Shown: positions 45,074 through 54,424 of the stretch, in pieces | Layout of the letters: each line of letters begins with the position of its first letter | Position numbering within the stretch: position 1 is the stretch's first letter | Assembly (NCBI RefSeq): GCF_005877905.1 | Contig: NZ_SWDV01000036.1 | Location: forward strand, 21,074-85,073 | Reading direction: 5' to 3' | DNA: 64,000 nt | Origin: Pseudomonas nicosulfuronedens | GTDB taxonomy: Bacteria; Pseudomonadota; Gammaproteobacteria; Pseudomonadales; Pseudomonadaceae | The notes under the pieces: generated by a model | Database searches by the model: none | What the model was told of the DNA's origin: nothing | Seen by the model: only the letters and a program-made list of their open reading frames with translations | Position numbers and translations under genes: made by a program

Positions 45074-46423
45074 TCAGGGGCTGGCAGGTACCTGCCAGGC
45101 ATCTTGGCGTGTCAGCTTCCACGCGTAGCCGGCGAGGACCAGCGCGCGCAGCAACATGAAGCATAGGAAGGTTAGCCATAAACCGTGATTTCCCCAGCCC
45201 TGCAGCGCGAACCCGAGCGGCAGGCTGGCGGCGCAGGCCAGCAGCATGGCGTTGCGCATCTCGCGGGCGCGGGTGGCGCCGATGAACAGACCGTCGAGCA
45301 GGTAGCTCCACATGCCGATGAGCGGCAGGCAGGCGAGGTAGGGCAGGTACTGGTCGGCGGTGGCACGTACTTCCGGAATGTCGCTCTGCAGGGCGATGAA
45401 CAGATGCCCGAAGACGGAGAAGAAGGCGACGAACAGCAGGCTGGCGATCAGCGACCAGCCGCACGCGACCACCAGTGACCGGCGCAGGGCGGTGCGGTCG
45501 CGGCCGCCGATGGCGTGGCCGCACAGCGCCTCGACGGCATGGGCGAGGCCGTCGAGGGCATAGGCGGTGACCATCAGGCCATTGAGCAGCAGGGCGTTGG
45601 CCGCCACCGTGGCGTCGCCCAGGCGCGTGCCCTGCACTGTGAGCAGGAAGAACACGCCCTGCAGCGCCAGGCTGCGGATGAAAATGTCGCGGTTGACCAT
45701 CAGCAGCGGCCGCCAGCTGGCCCAGGCGCGCAGGCGTGACCAGTCCGGCAGGCCGGGGAAGCGCCTGAGCGCGCCACGGGTCAGCGCCAGGCCTAGCAGC
45801 GCACCGCCCCATTCGGCGGTCACCGCCGCCTTTGCCGCGCCGGCCACGCCCCAGCCCAGGCCCAGCACGAACCACAGGCTGAGCACGATATTGATGAGGT
45901 TGGTGGTCAGCAGGATCGCCAGCGGCGCACGGGCGTTCTGCGTGCCGAGGAACCAGCCGACCAGTGTGTAGGTGGCCAAAGCTGCTGGCAGGCCGAACAG
46001 GCGGATGTGGAAGAACTCACGGGCCAGCACATCCAGCTCGGGGGACGGGCGCATCAGCTCGAGCGCGGGGCCGGTCAGCGGCACGGCCAGCAGACTGAGC
46101 AGCAGGGCGAGGCCGAGAGCCAGCAGCAGGCCCTGGCCGAGAATCCTCCGCAGTGCTCCGCCCTCTTCACGGCCGGCTGCCTGGGCGGCGAAGCCGGTGG
46201 TCCCCATGCGCAGGAATCCCAGCACGCCGACCAGCAGGGTATAGAGCCCGCCGCCGACCGCCACGGCGCCCAACTGGTGTGCGTGCGGCAGGTGGCCGAT
46301 CACCGCGCTGTCCACCAGGGTGACCAGCGGCACAGAGACGTTGGAGAGGATCATCGGCGCGGCGAGCGCCCAGACACGACGGTGGGTTGGCGTGTGCCGC
46401 CAGGCTTCGAGCAGGGAATTCAT
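45074..46423 (-). CDS. MATE family efflux transporter (DinF-like)
   Basis: This is an inner-membrane Na+- or H+-coupled exporter. It is 449 aa with twelve hydrophobic helices in two halves. The N-terminal part WALAAPMILSNVSVPLVTLVDSAVIGHL and FLRMGTTGFAAQAAG is close to E. coli DinF. CAGGAG lies upstream of the ATG. The stop is 17 nt before the start of the GAF-GGDEF gene, so they may be one operon. Substrate unknown; DinF relatives have been linked to organic cations and oxidative stress. Confidence 0.9.
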   Translation of the reverse strand: MNSLLEAWRHTPTHRRVWALAAPMILSNVSVPLVTLVDSAVIGHLPHAHQLGAVAVGGGLYTLLVGVLGFLRMGTTGFAAQAAGREEGGALRRILGQGLLLALGLALLLSLLAVPLTGPALELMRPSPELDVLAREFFHIRLFGLPAALATYTLVGWFLGTQNARAPLAILLTTNLINIVLSLWFVLGLGWGVAGAAKAAVTAEWGGALLGLALTRGALRRFPGLPDWSRLRAWASWRPLLMVNRDIFIRSLALQGVFFLLTVQGTRLGDATVAANALLLNGLMVTAYALDGLAHAVEALCGHAIGGRDRTALRRSLVVACGWSLIASLLFVAFFSVFGHLFIALQSDIPEVRATADQYLPYLACLPLIGMWSYLLDGLFIGATRAREMRNAMLLACAASLPLGFALQGWGNHGLWLTFLCFMLLRALVLAGYAWKLTRQDAWQVPASP

Positions 46424-46481
46424 GAGGGGCTCCTGAGCTGGCGCGCAGTATAGCGAGCCACCTCAGACGCGGGCGTTCCCC

Positions 46482-46540
46482 GTAGGAGCGAGCTTGCTAA
46501 GGCACGGTGCTATTCGGTTCGCGAGCAAGCTCGCTCCTAC
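46482..46540. repeat. REP pair, left unit truncated
   Basis: The left unit (46482-46498) loses its last CGCGAA bases, while the right unit (46518-46540) is complete. It lies between the starts/ends of the MATE and YkgJ-type genes. Confidence 0.85.
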
Positions 46541-46582
46541 GAAAAGCACAAAAGACGCCGTTTCTCCCTGACGGATTGTTAT

Positions 46583-46984
46583 TCAGGCAGTCTTCTTGCG
46601 GTAGGCGCAGTAGCCGGGGCGCGGGCCGACCTGCGGGTGGTTGCGGCAGGTGTCCGGGCGCTTGGCGTAGACGCTGCAGAGACGGGTCTTGCGGTCGAGG
46701 AAGTAGCAGTCGCCGTTGCTGGTGCGGGTCAGGGTGAAGATGCCGCTCTTCTGGTTGAAGCGCTCGACGACGCCTTCCTTCAGCAGGCGCTTGGCGATGT
46801 GCTTCGCCGGCTCGTCGCGCTCGAACTCGTCGACCACGCCGATACGAATGAGGTCGTTGACGTTCACCTCCGCCGGCATGGTGCAGCAGGTGGCGTTGCA
46901 GTCCTTGCACAGGCCCGAGGTGTACTTCGCCCAGGTTTCCAGGCGGTCCAGTTCGGCGTTGGCGATCAGCGGTGGTTTTCTCAT
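46583..46984 (-). CDS. YkgJ-family cysteine cluster protein
   Basis: It is 133 aa from the ATG at 46984. Conserved cysteines in GLCKDCNATCC (near 25-35), CYFLDRKTRLCSVYAKRPDTCRNHP and GYCAYRKK fit the YkgJ Zn- or Fe-S-binding domain (formerly UPF0153). Biochemical role unknown. The nearby idi gene is on the same strand, 104 nt upstream. An ATG at 47023 is in frame but precedes a poorly conserved stretch. Confidence 0.85.
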   Translation of the reverse strand: MRKPPLIANAELDRLETWAKYTSGLCKDCNATCCTMPAEVNVNDLIRIGVVDEFERDEPAKHIAKRLLKEGVVERFNQKSGIFTLTRTSNGDCYFLDRKTRLCSVYAKRPDTCRNHPQVGPRPGYCAYRKKTA

Positions 46985-47088
46985 GGCGGCAAGTCGGTGC
47001 GGTGGCGCGAAGGCGCGCATCATAGTGGTCGGCGCGCCGATTTGCTCGGGCTTTCGACGAACAGAGTGGCGATGAACAGCAGGGTGAT

Positions 47089-47628
47089 CTACAGAGCGGC
47101 GATTCCGCCGTTATTGCGCAGATAGTCCTTGAAGGTCGGGTAGCAGATGAGGAACCAGGGTGTGAAACGCTCCGGGTGCGCAGCCATCTCGGCTTCCAGC
47201 TCGGGCAGGGCGACGTAGCGGAAGTCGTCGGCCTCTTCCGGATCGGGGTGCGGCGATTGCTCGTCGACGGCGCCGAACAGGTGGCCGTACTCGTGTTCGG
47301 TCATGCCGTTGGCCAACTCCAGGCGATAGCTGAACTCGAACAGCTTGTGCAACTCGACCTGTACGCCCATCTCCTCGCGCAGCCGGCGTTCGGCGGCGTG
47401 CTTCGCGGATTCGTTCGGGTAAGGGTGGCCACAGCAGGTGTTACTCCACAGCCCGCCACAGTGGTACTTGCCCGCCGCGCGGCGTTGCAGCAGCAGTTCG
47501 CCGGCGCGGTTGAAGACATAGACCGAGATGGCGCGGTGGCGCAGCCCCAGATGATGGGCCTGGTGTTTTTCCATCGTGCCGGTCGGGTTGTCGTGTTCGT
47601 CGACCAGGATCACCTGGATATCGGTCAT
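47089..47628 (-). CDS. idi: Type I isopentenyl-diphosphate delta-isomerase Idi
   Basis: This enzyme interconverts IPP and DMAPP. It is a Nudix-fold metal enzyme of 179 aa from the ATG at 47628, which follows CAGGAGA. The catalytic motifs are WSNTCCGHPYPNE (Cys66) and EHEYGHLFG (Glu113), with Nudix helix AAERRLREEMGV. Because Pseudomonas makes both isomers by the MEP pathway, Idi is dispensable and usually linked to high isoprenoid demand. No carotenoid or terpene genes are in this window. Confidence 0.92.
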   Translation of the reverse strand: MTDIQVILVDEHDNPTGTMEKHQAHHLGLRHRAISVYVFNRAGELLLQRRAAGKYHCGGLWSNTCCGHPYPNESAKHAAERRLREEMGVQVELHKLFEFSYRLELANGMTEHEYGHLFGAVDEQSPHPDPEEADDFRYVALPELEAEMAAHPERFTPWFLICYPTFKDYLRNNGGIAAL

Positions 47629-47678
47629 GGAAATCTCCTGCGGGCGAGCCATCCGAGCTCAGAGTAGACGGATGGTGT

Positions 47679-48128
47679 TCAGCCCTTGCGGATCATCCAG
47701 ATACCAACGGCGATGGCGGCCATGCCGGCGATCTTCAGGGTGCTCACCGGCGCTTCCTTGAAACCGGCCCAGCCGAAGTGGTCCAGCGCCAGTGCCATGC
47801 CCAGCTGGCCAGCGAGCACCAGCACCATGAACATCAGCGCGCCGACGCGCGGTGCGGCGAAGGCGGCGATGAAGATGAAGAACATCCCCAGGAAGCCGCC
47901 GCACCACTGCCACCAGGGCATCCCGCGCATCGCCGCGAGGCTGGGGAATTCGCGGTTGGCCAGGGTCAGCGCAAGCAGACCCAGCATGCCGACGAAGAAG
48001 GAAATCAGTGCGGCGGCCAGCACGCTGGACACCTGTTTGGCCAGTTGGCCGTTGATGCCGGCCTGAAGTGGCAGACAGGCGCCGGCGATCAGTGGCAGGA
48101 CGAACAACCACCAGGGTGGCGTAGGCAT
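47679..48128 (-). CDS. DMT-superfamily membrane protein, DUF606 (YdcZ-like)
   Basis: It is 149 aa with five hydrophobic helices (WWLFVLPLIAGACLPLQAGINGQLAK; LAAALISFFVGMLGLLAL; PWWQWCGGFLGMFFIFIAAFAAPRVG; LMFMVLVLAGQLGMALALDHFGW; LKIAGMAAIAVGIWMI). PLQAGINGQLAK and ALDHFGW are typical of DUF606. It is half a DMT transporter and probably dimerises. Substrate unknown. GGAG precedes the ATG. Confidence 0.87.
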   Translation of the reverse strand: MPTPPWWLFVLPLIAGACLPLQAGINGQLAKQVSSVLAAALISFFVGMLGLLALTLANREFPSLAAMRGMPWWQWCGGFLGMFFIFIAAFAAPRVGALMFMVLVLAGQLGMALALDHFGWAGFKEAPVSTLKIAGMAAIAVGIWMIRKG

Positions 48129-48254
48129 GGGAAACTCCGGAAATGCTCAGTGAGCAGGGCAGCGAAGGGCTGGCCTGCGGTCGATCGAGAATAGTTAGCC
48201 GCGTAGTATGCACCAGACGGGAGCATCGCTCCCGCCCCGATGGAGGTCCCAACC

Positions 48255-48656
48255 ATGGCCACCCGCGCCTCCCGCGTGCTGAGCGTCCGCATCGAGCGTC
48301 CGCGCGACGCTGCCTACGCGTTCCTCGCCGATCCGAAGAACTTCCCCTATTGGGCCTCGGGCCTGTGCAGCGCCATCGAGCCGCTGGAAGGCGAACTCTG
48401 GCTGGCTCAGACGCCCCAGGGCCCCCTGCGCGTGCGTTTCTCGCCACGCAATGCGTTCGGTGTGCTCGACCACGACGTGCTGCCCGAGCAGGCCCCGGCC
48501 GTCCACATCCCGCTACGGCTGATCGCCAACGGCGATGGCTGCGAGCTGCAACTCACTCTGCTGCGCCAGCCGCAGATGGACGACGCTACCTTCGAGCGCG
48601 ACGCGCAGTGGGTGGAGAAGGACTTGCGAGCGATCAAGGTGTTGCTGGAGTCCTGA
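48255..48656 (+). CDS. SRPBCC (START-like) family protein
   Basis: It is 133 aa from the ATG at 48255, behind TGGAGG. The hydrophobic-pocket fold is indicated by SVRIERPRDAAYAFLADPKNFPYWASG at the N-terminus and the C-terminal helix DDATFERDAQWVEKDLRAIKVLLES. Relatives bind small hydrophobic ligands; no catalytic role can be assigned. It is divergent from the DMT-type gene and followed by an interrupted REP element. Confidence 0.83.
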   Translation: MATRASRVLSVRIERPRDAAYAFLADPKNFPYWASGLCSAIEPLEGELWLAQTPQGPLRVRFSPRNAFGVLDHDVLPEQAPAVHIPLRLIANGDGCELQLTLLRQPQMDDATFERDAQWVEKDLRAIKVLLES

Positions 48657-48676
48657 GCCCAGGCGAGTGCATGGTT

Positions 48677-48767
48677 GTAGGAGCGAGCTTGCTCGCGAAC
48701 CGTCCGGCGCTGGAGTAGCCGGAAAATTCGTTCGCGAGCAAGGACTGGGCGTCCCCCTCGGTCCTAC
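48677..48767. repeat. REP pair with the right unit interrupted
   Basis: The left unit (48677-48699) is intact. The right unit starts at 48731 (TTCGCGAGCAAG) but is interrupted by about 14 nt (GACTGGGCGTCCCC) before CTCGGTCCTAC, ending at 48767. It could be a different REP subtype or an insertion within the unit. Confidence 0.7.
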
Positions 48768-48776
48768 GAAAAGCGG

Positions 48777-50801
48777 TTACAACCGCGCGGCGAGTTCGGC
48801 ACCTTCGCGAATGGCCCGCTTGGCATCCAGCTCCCGCGCCACGCTGGCGCCGCCGATGACGTGGTAGCGCAGGTTTTCTGCCGCCAGCGTCGGTTGCAAC
48901 TCCAGCAGCGGCTCCTGGCCGGCGCAGATCACCACGTTGTCCACCGCCAGGCATTGCTCCTGGCCGTCGATGCGCAGGTGCAGGCCGTCATCGTCGATGC
49001 GCAAATACTCCACTGCGCCCAGCATTCGCACGCCGTGATGCTTGAGGTGCGCGCGGTGCACCCAGCCGCTGGTCTTGCCCAGTCCGGCGCCGGGCTGGCC
49101 GGCCTTGCGTTGCAGTAGCCAGAGCTGCCGGTGTGTGGATGCGGCGACCGGCGGGATTAGCCCGCCTCCCGTGGCGTTGTCGAGGTCGATGCCCCATTGG
49201 CCGAGCCATTCGCCCAGAGGTTGCGGGCTGTCACGCTCGCTCAGCAGGAAGCTGGCGACGTCGAAGCCGATGCCGCCTGCGCCGATCAGCGCAACCTTCT
49301 GGCCCACCGCTGCACCCCGCAGCACATCGAGGTAACTGAGCACCTTGGCGTGGCTGATCCCCGGAATCGACGGCGTGCGCGGCTGGATGCCCGTGGCGAC
49401 TATCACTTCGTCATACTCGCCGCTGAGTTCACCGCGCTGGATGCGCCGGCCGAGTTGCACTTCCACGCTCAGTTCGCCCAGGCGCACGGAGAAGTAGCGC
49501 AACGTCTCGTGGAATTCCTCCTTGCCCGGCACGCGCTTGGCCAGGTTGAACTGCCCGCCGATCTCCACAGCGGCCTCGAACAGCGTCACCCGGTGGCCGC
49601 GCTCGGCAGCGACGCAGGCGGCGGACAACCCGGCCGGCCCCGCGCCGATCACCGCGATGCGTTTGTGGACGCGTGCCTTTCGGTAGCGCAGTTCGGTCTC
49701 GAAGGCTGCGCGTGGATTGACCAGGCAACTGGCGCGGCGGTTGGCGAAGGCGTGGTCCAGGCAGGCCTGGTTGCAGGCGATGCAGGTGTTGATCGAAGCG
49801 GCGCGGCCAGCGGCGGCCTTGGCCACGAACTGTGGATCGGCCAGCAGCGGTCGGGCCATGGAGACAAGGTCTGCGTGGCCTTCGGCGAGCAACTGCTCGG
49901 CGACTTCCGGTGTGTTGATGCGGTTGCTGGCGATCACTGGCACGCGCAGTTCGCGGCGCAGGCGTGCGGTCACTTTGGCGAAGGCCGCGCGCGGCACCGA
50001 GGTGACGATGGTCGGCACCCGCGATTCGTGCCAGCCGACGCCGGTGTTGAGCAGGTCGATGCCGGCACCTTCGAGGGCGCGCGCCACGGTGCGTACCTCG
50101 TCCCAGCTGTTGCCCCCATCCACCAGATCGAGCAGCGACAGGCGGTAGCTGATGACGAAGCGCTCGCCCAACGCGCGGCGGGTACGACGGACGATCTCCA
50201 GCGGCAGGCGCATGCGGTTGCCCAGGTCGCCGCCCCAGCGGTCTTCGCGCTGGTTGGTTCGCGGGCAGAGGAACTGGTTCAGCAGGTAGCCTTCGCTGCC
50301 CATGATCTCCACGCCGTCGTAGCCGGCGGCGTGGGCGAGTTTCGCGCAGCGCACGAAGGCGGCGATGGTGCGCAGGATGCCGCGCTCGGACAGCTCGCGC
50401 GGGGCGAACCAGCTGATCGGCGACTTCACCGGTGAGGCCGAGACCACCAGCGGGTGATAGCCGTAGCGCCCGGCGTGGAGAATCTGCAGCAGGATGCGCC
50501 CGCCCTCGCGGTGCACCGCCTGGGTTAGGCGACGGTGCGCCGGCACCTGAAGGCCGCTGGTGAGACTGCTGCCCAGCGGCAGCAACCAGCCTTCGCGGTT
50601 GGGTGCAAAGCCGCCAGTGATGATCAGCCCGACGCCGCCGCGCGCACGCTCGCGGTAGTAGGCAGCGAGCTTGCCGAAGTCCCACAGACGGTCTTCCAGC
50701 CCGGTGTGCATCGAGCCCATCACCACGCGGTTGCGCAGTTGGAGGGGGCCCAGGTCCAGCGGGGCGAGCAGGTGAGGGTAGGGCGAGGCGGCGGACGACA
50801 T
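48777..50801 (-). CDS. fadH2: NADPH-dependent 2,4-dienoyl-CoA reductase FadH2
   Basis: This enzyme reduces 2,4-dienoyl-CoA during oxidation of polyunsaturated fatty acids. It is 674 aa from the ATG at 50801 (a TTG at 50819 gives 680). An N-terminal FMN/TIM-barrel (LRNRVVMGSMHTGLED; HAAGYDGVEIMGSEGYLLNQFLCPRTNQRED) is followed by a [4Fe-4S] site (CIACNQACLDHAF, CLVNP). The FAD/NADPH module has VIGAGPAGLSAACVAAERGH and LIGAGGIGFDVASFLL. In PAO1, as I recall, lipC lies between fadH2 and fdnG; here there is only a small ORF. Confidence 0.92.
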   Translation of the reverse strand: MSSAASPYPHLLAPLDLGPLQLRNRVVMGSMHTGLEDRLWDFGKLAAYYRERARGGVGLIITGGFAPNREGWLLPLGSSLTSGLQVPAHRRLTQAVHREGGRILLQILHAGRYGYHPLVVSASPVKSPISWFAPRELSERGILRTIAAFVRCAKLAHAAGYDGVEIMGSEGYLLNQFLCPRTNQREDRWGGDLGNRMRLPLEIVRRTRRALGERFVISYRLSLLDLVDGGNSWDEVRTVARALEGAGIDLLNTGVGWHESRVPTIVTSVPRAAFAKVTARLRRELRVPVIASNRINTPEVAEQLLAEGHADLVSMARPLLADPQFVAKAAAGRAASINTCIACNQACLDHAFANRRASCLVNPRAAFETELRYRKARVHKRIAVIGAGPAGLSAACVAAERGHRVTLFEAAVEIGGQFNLAKRVPGKEEFHETLRYFSVRLGELSVEVQLGRRIQRGELSGEYDEVIVATGIQPRTPSIPGISHAKVLSYLDVLRGAAVGQKVALIGAGGIGFDVASFLLSERDSPQPLGEWLGQWGIDLDNATGGGLIPPVAASTHRQLWLLQRKAGQPGAGLGKTSGWVHRAHLKHHGVRMLGAVEYLRIDDDGLHLRIDGQEQCLAVDNVVICAGQEPLLELQPTLAAENLRYHVIGGASVARELDAKRAIREGAELAARL

Positions 50802-50991
50802 GGAAGCGCTCTTGGGCAATCAGGTCCTGCCACCCTAACGGGACGGTGGTGGGGCGGTTAACGGCCCGGCTGCCGTGCCGTTCGGGCATTTCGGTCAAGC
50901 GCTTCGGTTGACAGGAGCGCCACAGCTTCCAGACTGAAACCATGGCAGGGCTGCAAGGCCCCGATCGCAGGCTGAAGTGACGGAGGTCGTC

Positions 50992-51180
50992 ATGAAAGCG
51001 ATAAGAACAAGACACGCGCGCCATTACCTGCTCGCTGCCCTCATCGGCGTGGCGCTGCTCGGGCTGCACGAGTCCCTGCAGCCGGATCGGGCACAATCCG
51101 CTTGTCGCCCCGATGGCGAGAGTATCTCCTGCGCCTACCCGCCCGTTGCCCATTTGGGGGTACTTGGCAGTGCGTTCTAA
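50992..51180 (+). CDS. Small hypothetical protein with N-terminal membrane/signal segment
   Basis: It is 62 aa from the ATG at 50992, placed 5 nt after CGGAGG. The N-terminus is basic (MKAIRTRHARHY), then hydrophobic (LLAALIGVALLGL), then a short hydrophilic tail with two cysteines (QSACRPDGESISCAYPP) that could form a disulfide outside the membrane. No family recognised. It lies in the 534-nt space between fadH2 and fdnG. The Shine-Dalgarno and signal-like profile support it, but the call remains tentative. Confidence 0.5.
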   Translation: MKAIRTRHARHYLLAALIGVALLGLHESLQPDRAQSACRPDGESISCAYPPVAHLGVLGSAF

Positions 51181-51188
51181 GTGACGCA

Positions 51189-51202
51189 CTGACGCGCGTC
51201 AA
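51189..51202. promoter_or_regulatory. Candidate Anr-type site upstream of fdnG
   Basis: CTGACGCGCGTCAA is a near-palindrome one base from the TTGAC-N4-GTCAA form seen at nrdD, 134 nt upstream of the fdnG start. Anaerobic control of respiratory formate dehydrogenase is expected. Confidence 0.45.
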
Positions 51203-51335
51203 TGCGCCGCAAAGTCTCCGCGTGCATGGTCAGCGCCCGGCTGAAGACTGGCTTATTGCCTCAGCTTGGCTATCTTTTAAGCAGCAAGGGTCCGGCCATG
51301 CACCGGACGTACGCTGCCTGATCAGGAGACGCACG

Positions 51336-54300
51336 ATGGATATGAACCGTCGGCAATTTTTCAAGGTCTGCGCCGTGGGCCTTGGAGGATCGAGCCTGGC
51401 GGCACTCGGGATGGCACCCCCGGATGCATTCGCCGACCAGATCCGCCATTTCAAGCTTGCGCGCACCGTCGAGACCCGCAACACCTGTCCGTACTGCTCG
51501 GTCGGCTGCGGCATCCTCATGTACAGCCAGGGTGATGCGGCGAAGAACGTTGCGCAGAACATCATCCACATCGAGGGTGATTCCGATCACCCGGTCAACC
51601 GCGGCACGCTTTGCCCCAAAGGCGCCGGCCTGCTCGACTTCGTCCACAGCCCCAACCGCCTGAAGTACCCGCAGATTCGCGAAGCGGGTTCGTCGGAGTG
51701 GAAGCGCATCGGCTGGGACGAGGCGCTGGATCGCATCGCCAAGCTGGTGAAGGAAGACCGCGACGCCAACTTCATCGAGAAGAACGCCCAGGGCCAGACG
51801 GTGAACCGCTGGCTGACCACCGGCTTCCTGGCCGCGTCGGCGTCTTCCAACGAGGCCGGCTACATCACCCACAAGGTGGTTCGTTCTCTCGGCGTACTGG
51901 CGTTCGACAACCAAGCGCGTGTCTGACACGGCCCGACGGTGGCAAGTCTTGCCCCGACGTTTGGCCGTGGAGCCATGACCAACCATTGGACCGACATCAA
52001 GAATGCCGATCTGATTCTGATCATGGGCGGAAACGCCGCTGAAGCGCACCCGTGCGGCTTCAAGTGGGTGACCGAAGCCAAGGCGCACAACAAGGCGCGC
52101 CTGCTGGTGGTCGACCCCAGGTTCACCCGTTCCGCTTCGGTGGCCGACTACTACGCGCCCATCCGTACCGGCACGGACATCGCCTTCCTCGGCGGCCTGA
52201 TCAACTACCTGCTGGAAAACGACAAGTACCAGAAGGAATACGTGCACAACTACACCGACGTCTCCTTCATCGTGAAGGAAGGCTTCGGCTTCGAGGACGG
52301 CCTGTTCAACGGCTACGACGCGGAGAAGCGCACCTATCCGGACAAGTCGTCCTGGCAGTACGAGATGGGCGAGGACGGTTTCGCCAAGGTCGACCCGACC
52401 CTGACGCATCCGCGCTGCGTGTTCAACCTGATGAAGCAGCACTACAGCCGCTATACGCCGGACGTGGTGAGCAACATCTGTGGCACGCCCAAGGACATGA
52501 TGCTCAAGGTGTGGGAAGAGATTTCCACCACCGCGGCACCGACCAAAGTGATGACCATCATGTACGCCCTGGGCTGGACCCAGCACTCGGTGGGCGCGCA
52601 GATGATCCGCACCGGTGCGATGGTCCAGCTGTTGCTGGGCAACATCGGTATGCCCGGCGGCGGCATGAACGCCCTGCGCGGCCACTCCAACATCCAGGGT
52701 CTGACCGACCTGGGGTTGCTGTCCAACTCGCTTCCCGGCTACATGACCCTGGCCGGCGATGCCGAGCAGGACTTCACCGCCTACCTGGCCAAGCGCACCG
52801 CCAAGCCGCTGCGTCCGGGGCAACTGTCGTACTGGCAGAACTATCCCAAGTTCCACGTCAGCCTGATGAAGTCCTGGTTCGGCAAGTCCGCGACCAAGGA
52901 AAACAACTGGTGCTACGACTGGCTGCCCAAACTGGACGTGCCAGGCGCCGGCTATGACGTGCTGCGTTACTTCGACATGATGTACCAGGGCAAGGTCAAC
53001 GGTTACTTCTGCCAGGGCTTCAACCCCATCGCATCCTTCCCCAACAAGGCCAAGGTCAGCGCCGCGCTGGCCAAGCTGAAGTGGATGGTGGTGATGGACC
53101 CGCTGGCGACCGAAACCTCCGAGTTCTGGCGCAATGCCGGCGAGCACAACGACGTCGACACCAAAGCCATCCAGACCACGGTGTTCCGCCTGCCCACCAG
53201 CTGCTTCGCCGAGGAAGACGGCTCCATCGTCAACTCCGGCCGCTGGCTGCAGTGGCACTGGAAAGGCGCCGAGCCGCCGGGTGAGGCACGTACCGACATC
53301 GCCATCATGAGCGGCCTGCTGCATCGCCTGCAGGCAGCCTATCGCAAGGATGGCGGGGCCTTCCCCGACCCGATCCTGGGTCTGGACTGGCCGTACCTGA
53401 CGCCGGACGAACCGACCCCGGAGGAGATCGCCAAGGAATACAACGGCAAGGCGCTGGCCGACCTGATCGACCCGAACAACGGCATGGTCCTGGCGAAAGC
53501 CGGCGAGCAGCTTCCGGCCTTCGCGCTGCTGCGCGACGACGGCAGCACCGCCAGCGGCTGCTGGATCTTCGCCGGCTCCTGGACACAGCAGGGCAACCAG
53601 ATGGGCCGCCGTGACAACAGCGACCCGTACGCCATGGGCCAGACCCTGGGCTGGGCCTGGGCGTGGCCGGCCAACCGGCGGATCCTCTACAACCGCGCTT
53701 CGGCTGATGTCAGCGGCAAGCCGTGGGACCCGGTGAAGAAGCGCCTGGTGTGGTGGAACGGCAAGGCCTGGGGCGGCACCGATATCCCGGACTTCAAGGC
53801 CGACTCGGCACCGGAAGCGGGGATGAACCCGTTCATCATGAACCCCGAAGGCGTGGCGCGTTTCTTCGCCGTCGACAAGATGGCCGAGGGCCCGTTCCCC
53901 GAGCACTACGAGCCGTTCGAGACGCCCATCGGGATCAACCCGCTGCACAAGGACAACCCCAAGGCCACCAGCAACCCGGCCGCGCGGGTGTTCAAGAACG
54001 ACATGGAACTGTTCGGCAAGGCCGACGAGTTCCCCTACGCCGCGACCACCTACCGGCTCACCGAGCACTTCCACTTCTGGACCAAGCATTGCCGTCTGAA
54101 TGCCATCGTCCAGCCGGAACAGTTCGTCGAGATCGGCGAGGCGCTGGCCAAGGAACTCGGTATCAAGGCCGGCGACCGCGTGAAGGTCTCCTCCAACCGC
54201 GGCTACATCAAGGCGGTGGCGGTGGTGACCAAGCGCATCCGTCCGCTGCAGGTCAACGGCCAGACCGTGCACCACGTGGGCATCCCCCTGCACTGGGGCT

Positions 54301-54416
54301 TCTCCGGGGTCGCGCGCAACGGCTACCTGACCAACACCTTGACGCCGTTCGTGGGCGACGGGAACACGCAGACGCCAGAGTTCAAGTCCTTCCTCGTCAA
54401 CGTGGAGAAGGCGTGA
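51336..54416 (+). CDS. fdnG: Selenocysteine formate dehydrogenase-N/O major subunit FdnG (UGA = Sec197)
   Basis: This is the periplasmic catalytic subunit oxidising formate to CO2, with Mo-bis-MGD and one [4Fe-4S] cluster. It is 1026 aa. The Tat signal is MNRRQFFKVCAVGLGGSSLA; the cluster cysteines are CPYCSVGC (51, 54, 58) and LCPKG (93). The in-frame UGA at 51924-51926 falls in ARV-U-HGPTVASLAPTFGRGAM, exactly where E. coli FdnG has Sec, and is followed by a SECIS hairpin. The gene must therefore be annotated through the stop codon to 54416. AGGAG precedes the ATG at 51336. fdnH follows 8 nt later. Confidence 0.97.
51924..51963 (+). promoter_or_regulatory. Bacterial SECIS element of fdnG
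   Basis: Directly after the UGA, C51937-G39 pairs with C54-G56, T51940 is bulged, GGCA (51941-51944) pairs with TGCC (51950-51953), and the loop is AGTCT. The bulged U and the GUCU-type loop match the SelB-binding apical hairpin of E. coli fdhF/fdnG. Confidence 0.92.
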
Positions 54417-54424
54417 GGTGAAGC

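Noticed and set aside
50908..50936. TTGACA as a -35 box for the 62-aa ORF or fdnG
   Set aside because: No reasonable -10 hexamer lies 16-18 nt downstream, so a single match in high-GC DNA is not enough.
51924..51926. UGA in fdnG as a nonsense mutation (pseudogene)
   Set aside because: The position, flanking residues, SECIS hairpin and nearby selA/selB/selC all show that it codes for selenocysteine.
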